This document shows, in pieces, positions 19,946-24,030 of a DNA stretch of 24,030 nucleotides (its first letter is position 1; each line of letters opens with the position of its first letter). Made by a program: the position numbers and the translations under genes. The notes under the pieces are model-generated. The model made no database searches. It was not told the DNA's origin and saw only the letters and a list, made by a program, of their open reading frames with translations. This DNA is from Pseudomonadota bacterium (GTDB taxonomy: Bacteria; Desulfobacterota; Desulfobacteria; Desulfobacterales; C00003060), in assembly GCA_015222985.1 (NCBI GenBank), contig JADFWI010000008.1:1-24030 (forward strand). Reading direction: 5' to 3'.

Positions 19946-22585
19946 ATGGATTTTGTCCGACTCCTCAGGGGTAAAATAAGAAAATGGGTCGATGCGTTTC
20001 TTCGTGGCCATCATGACTACTACACCTGCAGTCTGCCAAGAGACTGGGGGTGCTTTTCACCGTTATCCTTGATTTTGAAGTCGCTCTTCTCGCACGTCTC
20101 CACGAACTCGACGCAAACTGCCTTCTTAAAAACCCTTAAGGACGAATCGTTTATTGTCTATGTATCCAAGTATAAAAGCAACTTCGAGTACCTATTCTAT
20201 CATATCAAATACAAAAGCGAAGGGCTCCCTTTCCCTCAATTCGGGTTTGATTACACTATATTGATCTGGCAGAGGCTCTCCAGGCTCATTCGCATTGCTC
20301 TTGCCCATCTTGATCACCTGCTCCGGCACAAGACTCTGCCCGACCCATATGTCTCAGGCTTTTTCAAACGTGAACTGGAGTCCGGCAAGGCGGCCTTCTT
20401 ATCTCTGGTAGACCGCAAGGGATTTTACCACCGCTTTGTGAAGGCAAAGCGCGATCCTTTGGAGTATCTCATTGAACTTCAGCACGAGGTCTCGCGTCCA
20501 ATCCATATCGTCCCCCAGTGGCTACTTTTCAGCAAGAAACCCCAGGATGTGCCATTAGGCCTTGTGGATATCTTCTTTGGCAGCGAGGAAAACCCCGGAC
20601 GACTCCGACGGTGGATGGCAATACTGCGCACCCCTCAAAAAGCTTTTGTGGAGACTTCAGATCCATTGAATCTCTTGTCATTTGTCCAGGAAGCGGACAA
20701 CCAGGAACGAAGCGCCCAACAACAGGCCTTTGTCCTTAGACAGAGGCTTCTGGATCAGATAAATCGCCACCGCCAGAGCATCACCGGACCGGTTCTCAAA
20801 ACAAGGGTTGAACTAAAAGAGCTGATCCTGAGAAACGAGCGGTTCCAGGATTTCATGAGAGGTTATGCCCAAACCGGCAAAAAAAACCTGGCAGACTTGC
20901 ATAAGAAGGCGGATAAAGATCTAAATGACATCGCCGCTGATTACAGTCCCCACTTCATTCAGGCCATTAGCATGATCTTCGGCTGGATATGGAAAACCAT
21001 GTTTGATGGCATTGTCCTCGACATGGAAGGCCTGAACAGAGTGAAAAGCGCGGCCACAAGGGCCCCGATTGTGTTTGTTCCTTGTCATAGAAGCCACTTT
21101 GATTACCTCATCCTTTCACACGTGCTCATTACAAACAACATGCCTTGTCCACACGTAACTGCAGGACAGAATCTGGCCTTCTGGCCCGTTGGGACCCTTT
21201 TCAGAAAAAGCGGGGCCTTTTTCATCAGGCGGTCTTTTCACGGCGCAAGGCTCTACGCACAGGTTTTTTCAGAATACGTGCGCATGTTAATCCAGCAGGG
21301 CTTTAACATTGAGTTCTTTATCGAGGGAGGCCGGAGTCGAACAGGAAAGATGGCTCTTCCAAAGACTGGGCTACTTACAATACTCATAGATGCTTATAAA
21401 ACCGGGGCATGTCAGGATTTGATATTTGCGCCTGTCTACGTGGGATACGACCGCCTACTGGAAGAGAGCGCAATCTTAGGTGAGCTGGAAGGACGCGAAA
21501 AAAAGCAGGAAAGCTTTGCACAGTTGATCCGTGCGCGAAAACTCCTCAACAAAAGACACGGCCGGGTATATGTTCAATTTGACGAGCCGATATCTCTGAA
21601 GGCTTTGGTTTCTGAAGCCGGAAAATCACTCCAAGATATGGAGCATGCTGAATACCAGGCCTTGGGTCGCAACCTCGCCTACCGGATTATTAATGCTGTT
21701 AATCGCATCTCGGTGGTGACATCTCAGGCAATCACAGCCAGCGCTATTCTGAATTACCCTAAGCACAGTTTTACTCAAAGCGACCTTATGGCTTGCGTGG
21801 AGACATATCTGAATTATCTGATTTTCCATAATGCACGCTTGTCGGAAAACCTCGATGATACCCTCCTTGGAATAAAGAATGTCTTGGCCATCTACAGCAA
21901 ACGCAAGTTCGTAGAAAAACAAAAGATCAAAGCAAAGGACGAGTCGCCTCCTGCCGATCCAAGATATGTGGCATCTGAGAACAAGCGCATGAACCTGGAG
22001 TACTACAAAAACAACTGCATCCATCATTTCGTGCCGGCCGCTTACACTGCCTTGGCAATCCTGTCCTATGATGCATTTCAATTCTCCGCATCGGCCCTGC
22101 ATTCTGACTACAATTTCCTGCAAGAGTTCTTCAAATACGAATTTGCCTATGATGTGGAAAAGACACCTGAATACATGGTCAGAAAAACCCTGAAGGCCTT
22201 CATTGATGACGCTATCCTTATGCCTCATCCCACGCTTCCTGATACCTACAATATTACCTCGGCAGGCCTGCGAAAACTGCTGTTTTTTGCAGGCTTTCTA
22301 AAAACCTATTTTGAATCGTACCGCGTCGTCCTTGATGTCCTGAAAGGCTATGGCCGAAGGGAACTGGTCAAGAAAGAGCGCATGAAAAAGATCAGGGCAC
22401 TTGGCGATCAATTGTACAAGCAACAGGAGGTTGAAAGAAGGGAGGCGCTTTCTCACATCAACTATGAAAATGGCCTGACGTTTTTTAACTTCAAGGGAAT
22501 CCGGGGAAACGAAAATAACGAAAATATTGAATTCTACAGCCAAGTTATAAGGAGATATCTCAACTGCTTTATGGTTCAGAAATAG
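19946..22585 (+). CDS. plsB: Glycerol-3-phosphate 1-O-acyltransferase, PlsB type
   Basis: PlsB is an inner-membrane enzyme that acylates sn-glycerol-3-phosphate from acyl-ACP or acyl-CoA, the first step of phospholipid synthesis. The protein has 879 residues, slightly longer than E. coli PlsB (about 807). All four acyltransferase blocks are present in the middle: HRSHFDY (about 381-387), GAFFIRRSF (about 423-431), FFIEGGRSRTGK (about 457-468) and IFAPVYVGYDRLLE (about 493-506). The long N-terminal region (1 to about 340) and the helical C-terminus match the PlsB layout, not PlsC or PlsY. ATG 19946 is used; the ribosome-binding site (AGGCAG, about 11 nt upstream) is weak. No plsX or plsY is nearby. 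It is a single-gene unit followed by an interrupted hairpin. Confidence 0.93.
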   Translation: MDFVRLLRGKIRKWVDAFLRGHHDYYTCSLPRDWGCFSPLSLILKSLFSHVSTNSTQTAFLKTLKDESFIVYVSKYKSNFEYLFYHIKYKSEGLPFPQFGFDYTILIWQRLSRLIRIALAHLDHLLRHKTLPDPYVSGFFKRELESGKAAFLSLVDRKGFYHRFVKAKRDPLEYLIELQHEVSRPIHIVPQWLLFSKKPQDVPLGLVDIFFGSEENPGRLRRWMAILRTPQKAFVETSDPLNLLSFVQEADNQERSAQQQAFVLRQRLLDQINRHRQSITGPVLKTRVELKELILRNERFQDFMRGYAQTGKKNLADLHKKADKDLNDIAADYSPHFIQAISMIFGWIWKTMFDGIVLDMEGLNRVKSAATRAPIVFVPCHRSHFDYLILSHVLITNNMPCPHVTAGQNLAFWPVGTLFRKSGAFFIRRSFHGARLYAQVFSEYVRMLIQQGFNIEFFIEGGRSRTGKMALPKTGLLTILIDAYKTGACQDLIFAPVYVGYDRLLEESAILGELEGREKKQESFAQLIRARKLLNKRHGRVYVQFDEPISLKALVSEAGKSLQDMEHAEYQALGRNLAYRIINAVNRISVVTSQAITASAILNYPKHSFTQSDLMACVETYLNYLIFHNARLSENLDDTLLGIKNVLAIYSKRKFVEKQKIKAKDESPPADPRYVASENKRMNLEYYKNNCIHHFVPAAYTALAILSYDAFQFSASALHSDYNFLQEFFKYEFAYDVEKTPEYMVRKTLKAFIDDAILMPHPTLPDTYNITSAGLRKLLFFAGFLKTYFESYRVVLDVLKGYGRRELVKKERMKKIRALGDQLYKQQEVERREALSHINYENGLTFFNFKGIRGNENNENIEFYSQVIRRYLNCFMVQK

Positions 22586-22601
22586 TTTTCAAGAGCATCA
22601 G

Positions 22602-22635
22602 TGGCAAAATCCTGGAAAACGCAGGATAACTGCCA
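22602..22635 (+). terminator. Two-segment hairpin 17 nt after plsB
   Basis: TGGCA pairs with TGCCA and, inside an AA/AAC internal loop, ATCCTG pairs with CAGGAT around the loop GAAAACG. The stem totals 11 pairs. There is no U-run after it (TCAACTT), so it is either a Rho-linked 3' structure or a weak terminator of plsB. Confidence 0.4.
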
Positions 22636-22787
22636 TCAACTTCCACTAACAGCTTAACTTTCACCGATTTTTGTGTTGTTTTCGGGACGTCTATGATTTC
22701 ATGCTTTGCGTGGTCTGAGGCCAATACTATTGTTGGAACATGTCGAGAAAAGCAGAAATAGATCCGGCCACTAGGAAAGGACACGAA

Positions 22788-23696
22788 ATGAAGACAATTG
22801 CTCTTATAGTTCTACTCAGTATGTTTTCCTGTGGAAATGCTCTTGCCGGTTCCTTTCTCACAGGAAAATACGAGATGTTGCTTATTTACGGCGTACATGA
22901 TGAGGTCGGTATTCCTCTCAAAATCCTGGAAGCTAAGCCTATTGTCGCCACACTGGATACTGAAGAACCGTTTATCTATAATGATGGAATCCATTGCAGT
23001 GATGACGGCAAATATGTAGAAGGGCTGTGCCGGTTCAAGGACAAAGACAGCACAAAGTGGAAGATGAGGTTTTCCGGAGAACCTTCTTCAAAAGATGGAT
23101 ATTCAATTTTTACTGTACTCTTTTTCCGGGAAGAAAAGAGGATACAGCAGATCGATTTTGTACATAAAGGCCGGGCAGGAGATTTGATGAATATGGAAAC
23201 AGCCCCCTTTTGCATAAGCGGCTTGCCCTGCGTCAAGAAAAACTGGTTTACCTTATGCCTGAGCTGTTGCGCTGGAGGCAAGCGTAACAGCAGGGTAAAA
23301 ATGCCTGACAGGTTTCCCGAAGGGCTTATTGAAGGCAATTGTCATGATTCACTTCACGCTCTTCATCTCATCATAAGAGATGCCAAGATCGATACGGCTG
23401 ACACCTTCAATACAGGAAACACTGAGACGGGCTATGCAAGCTTTGTCTTGAACTGTGATGTCATGTGCTCATACAAAGGCGGACTAAAGCCTGGGAGCAG
23501 GATAACCTTTTTCGCCATGTGGGAGAACTATGAAGGTCTTCTAAAGGAATTGAAAAGGAAAAGGGAACGGATAGCTTTTATCAAGAAGAATAAGAAGGGG
23601 TTTTACTATGCGCTGAATTTTGGTTTATTTGCTTATGCGGACGACTTGGATAGGGCGCTAAAAGCCTATGCTGAGACTTTCAGAGAGGATAACTAA
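22788..23696 (+). CDS. Exported cysteine-rich protein of unknown function
   Basis: I do not recognise a family. From ATG 22788 the protein has 302 residues. A Sec signal peptide is clear (MKTIALIVLLSMFSCGNALA, cleavage after ALA), so it is periplasmic or secreted. The mature part has ten cysteines. Two lie at GIHC and EGLC. Five are packed in a segment of about 20 residues (FCISGLPC to LCLSCC), and three later (GNC, LNC, VMC). The spacing suggests disulfides or a metal site rather than a c-type heme, since no CxxCH is seen. The remainder is mainly beta-type, ending in a charged helix (LLKELKRKRERIAFIKKNKK). The start is supported by AAAGGA 6 nt upstream; earlier in-frame codons do not belong. 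Its stop overlaps the next ATG (TAATG), coupling it to the lipoprotein downstream. Confidence 0.75.
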   Translation: MKTIALIVLLSMFSCGNALAGSFLTGKYEMLLIYGVHDEVGIPLKILEAKPIVATLDTEEPFIYNDGIHCSDDGKYVEGLCRFKDKDSTKWKMRFSGEPSSKDGYSIFTVLFFREEKRIQQIDFVHKGRAGDLMNMETAPFCISGLPCVKKNWFTLCLSCCAGGKRNSRVKMPDRFPEGLIEGNCHDSLHALHLIIRDAKIDTADTFNTGNTETGYASFVLNCDVMCSYKGGLKPGSRITFFAMWENYEGLLKELKRKRERIAFIKKNKKGFYYALNFGLFAYADDLDRALKAYAETFREDN

Positions 23697-24030
23697 TGAG
23701 ACAAATAGGCTATTTTATGATTACATTCATCCTTACGATATGTCTGGGGGGATGTAAATCGTTGGGAGATAAAACCAGTTGGGTTGAGACAAAATCGGAA
23801 CTGGTTGGGCTTTGGAGTAGTTCCAAAATCACATATCCAAACGATCCGCTGTTTAGGGACAAAACGCCGGACAACAGACCCGGGATTGCCACGATACATT
23901 TCCGTGAAGACGGCAAATATACGTTTAACTGTGAGGACACGAATGTATCCGGTACGTATCATGTAAACGAACAGGGGCTCCTTCTTACGAACGAGAAGGA
24001 CAGTGAAGACATAATCTGCAGGTTCAATAA
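23696..24030 (+). CDS. Lipoprotein of unknown function, 5' part only (runs off right edge)
   Basis: The ORF starts at ATG 23696, sharing one base with the TAA of the upstream gene, and stays open for 111 codons to the window edge. The N-terminus is a lipoprotein signal: MRQIGYFMITFILTI, then the lipobox L-G-G-C followed by KS, so the mature protein would be membrane-anchored at the Cys. Lys-Ser after the Cys does not carry the inner-membrane Asp signal, so outer-membrane sorting is likely in a Gram-negative. The visible mature part has short beta strands (ELVGLWSSS, ATIHFREDGKYTFNC, VSGTYHV, GLLLTNEK) like small lipocalin-like or 'W..... G.Y' domains; this is only a resemblance. It is translationally coupled with the Cys-rich exported protein, so the two probably work together. 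Confidence 0.72.
   Translation, partial: MRQIGYFMITFILTICLGGCKSLGDKTSWVETKSELVGLWSSSKITYPNDPLFRDKTPDNRPGIATIHFREDGKYTFNCEDTNVSGTYHVNEQGLLLTNEKDSEDIICRFN

Noticed and set aside
22569..22784. 71-codon minus-strand ORF in the spacer after plsB (VPTIVLASDH..., LLVEVDGSYPAFSRILPLML)
   Set aside because: It reads somewhat protein-like but has only a GTG start without ribosome-binding site, and it contains the plsB 3' hairpin and overlaps the plsB end. It could be a gene remnant; support is too thin to annotate.
1..24030. CRISPR arrays, tRNA or rRNA genes, prophage or insertion sequences
   Set aside because: I saw no regularly spaced direct repeats, cloverleaf sequences, rRNA motifs, transposase or phage genes in the window.

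Overview
The window looks like a chromosomal segment of an anaerobic Gram-negative bacterium, most likely a sulfate-reducing Desulfobacterota (former Deltaproteobacteria) or a close relative. This rests on gene content and order: guaB-dnaE followed by a UPF0280/COG2122 protein, a family known from methanogens and sulfate reducers; hisC-cmk-rpsA-sppA followed by an HU/IHF-type gene; and a large PlsB-type acyltransferase. It is not based on a database search. Most of the window is dense housekeeping DNA, and only the two ends look accessory.

Layout. (1) 1-327: the 5' end of a Phd/YefM-type antitoxin gene reading off the left edge, with a good promoter and a palindromic candidate operator, and opposite it a 63-residue small ORF whose 5' end runs into that promoter. 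(2) 371-5596, minus strand: HIT hydrolase, LapA-domain membrane protein, mutS and an AMIN/Amidase_3 cell-wall amidase. Its two tightest junctions are TGATG stop/start overlaps, and a heptamer repeat array lies between lapA and mutS. (3) 5597-5872: a hairpin-rich spacer and a promoter for the HIT cluster. (4) 5873-11625, minus: guaB, dnaE and the UPF0280 gene in one operon, with a perfect DnaA-box sequence upstream of guaB. (5) 11810-12424, plus: a TsaC/YciO-family gene whose stop lies 3 bp from the stop of the convergent HU/IHF gene. (6) 12428-17679, minus: hisC-cmk, then rpsA from its own promoter, then sppA and the HU/IHF gene. (7) 17789-18964, plus: a NamZ/DUF1343 gene without a visible signal peptide, followed by a strong hairpin. 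(8) 19094-19844, minus: two small unrecognised genes, one a membrane protein with a coiled-coil tail. (9) 19946-22585, plus: plsB, with a long dyad in the divergent promoter region and an interrupted hairpin after its stop. (10) 22788-24030, plus: a cysteine-rich exported protein translationally coupled (TAATG) to a lipoprotein cut by the right edge.

The genes fall into nucleotide supply and DNA replication/repair (guaB, dnaE, mutS, cmk), translation (rpsA, TsaC/YciO), chromosome architecture (HU/IHF) and envelope work (amidase, LapA, SppA, NamZ, PlsB). I see no CRISPR array, tRNA, rRNA, insertion sequence or prophage. The least explained material is the antitoxin/small-ORF locus at the left edge, the 112-residue ORF and dyad beside plsB, and the exported Cys-rich protein/lipoprotein pair at the right edge.
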